From Baylisascaris procyonis (lineage: Eukaryota > Nematoda > Chromadorea > Rhabditida > Ascarididae): 64,000 nucleotides of DNA. A model generated the notes under the pieces. The model saw only the letters and a list, made by a program, of their open reading frames with translations. It was not told the DNA's origin and did not search any database. Shown here in pieces: positions 63,092 to 64,000 of this stretch (position 1 is the first letter of the stretch; the number at the start of each line of letters is the position of its first letter). The stretch covers positions 1,526,501 to 1,590,500 of the forward strand of contig JAZARR010000033.1 of the NCBI GenBank assembly GCA_037389465.1, read 5' to 3'. Both the position numbers and the translations under genes were made by a program.

Positions 63092-64000
63092 GTAAGCCAA
63101 ATTTTCGAGTACCTCTTCCCAGTGAAAGTTCAAGTCATCGGTTGGATTCACAGAACAGTGAGCCACCAACAGGATCATCAATAGCAGTTAGATATATACA
63201 CAAATGAATTTGCGTAGAATTTCGCATTCGCTGTTGATTCCCGCAGATGTTTGATTAGCTAAACTTGTTATTTATAACGCAATATGCAAATAAGCGATTG
63301 TGCTTAATGATTACTACATGGGTATGCAAATGCTTGGCACAGCGTACTTTCACACACCGAAGAATGTAGGAAATGAACAGCACAAGACCTTTTAGAAAGC
63401 CTCGAAAATACATGCTTTTTTCAAACTATTTGCCCCTTCTTGGAATATTGCACATCTTCTCCTCTTTCAAAATCAGCCTTTCTTTGTAATGCACAATTTT
63501 TCGGAAGTTTTTTTCTGCTCGCCTAATCACTTCAACGTTTACTGAACGGTACTGGATCCGACTTACTATGCACGTAACAGTTGCTATACGTGGTTTTAAA
63601 ATCACCCGCTCTCGTTCGGCCAAACTGTACGAAGACATCATAATTGGCCCAGGTTAATGGGAGGCCTCAGGTTCGTCTTTTGATAGCTGGCAATTGTTTT
63701 GCTCTTAAACAAAGATTAATAAATCAAAAGAAACTTGCAAGATGAGCCCCAGCTATGGCCTCAAAAATCAGCTCCTTTAATCGCAAACTTTGCCGTTTTT
63801 ATAGCCTATGTTCGAAAATTTTCCCCTTAGTGGAGAATTTCTGGCTCCATTCTATGAAGCGGCATATGCTTTGCAACTCAAATTAGCTGTGTGAATGGGA
63901 TGAAATTCGGAGAACAGGTACGGAAATCGATGCTGTGTGCAAAACTCAATCCCATGAGCGTTGATTAGGCATTGCTAATATCCCGAAGTACTAAGTGATG
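63092..64000. other. Intron or downstream flank, nothing recognised
   Basis: AT-rich sequence after the 63091 donor. No acceptor-bounded coding segment was found before the window ends, so the following exon probably lies outside. Confidence 0.4.

Noticed and set aside
1..64000. tRNA, rRNA, SL RNA genes and CRISPR arrays
   Set aside because: No tRNA T-loop consensus with a foldable cloverleaf, no rRNA segment and no regularly spaced repeats were seen. The SL1-like tract lacks the rest of an SL RNA.

Overview
The window is nuclear DNA from a nematode, most likely a strongylid (hookworm-like) worm. The genes are broken into short exons with GT-AG introns, many with the worm acceptor TTTCAG. 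Introns are long and AT-rich, several carry (TA)n arrays, and one holds a near-copy of the nematode SL1 spliced leader. The species assignment is inference; nothing here looks prokaryotic.

Two genes could be rebuilt completely, both on the minus strand. The first (12341-21913) has 11 exons and encodes a 388-residue Gbeta5-type G-protein beta subunit, the counterpart of C. elegans gpb-2 and human GNB5. The second (26551-40251) has 10 exons and encodes a 488-residue SLC7/LAT-type amino-acid exchanger (AAT family). In both, every exon phase matches its neighbour and the summed coding length is a multiple of three ending at a stop. About 4.6 kb separates them, and nothing suggests a shared transcript.

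Layout: 1-6 kb holds plus-strand exons of at least two genes I cannot name. 6-12.3 kb is mostly noncoding, with a diverged duplication at 8.3-9.75 kb and a small open frame at 11.5 kb. 12.3-21.9 kb is the Gbeta5 gene. 21.9-26.5 kb is intergenic, with a GC-rich block near 25 kb. 26.5-40.3 kb is the transporter; its introns contain a retrotransposon relic, an SL1-like tract joined to an open frame, and a GC-rich island. 41-59 kb is gene-poor, with a few uncertain frames. 59.0-63.1 kb holds a series of phase-compatible plus-strand exons of an unidentified gene that probably runs off the window.

The most notable non-gene features are two 290-bp copies, 289 of 290 bases identical and in opposite orientation, one in an intron of each minus-strand gene, and the SL1-like tract in transporter intron 3. 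The two identified genes share no obvious pathway: Gbeta5 modulates neuronal and muscle Go/Gq signalling with R7-type RGS proteins, while the transporter would exchange amino acids at the plasma membrane.
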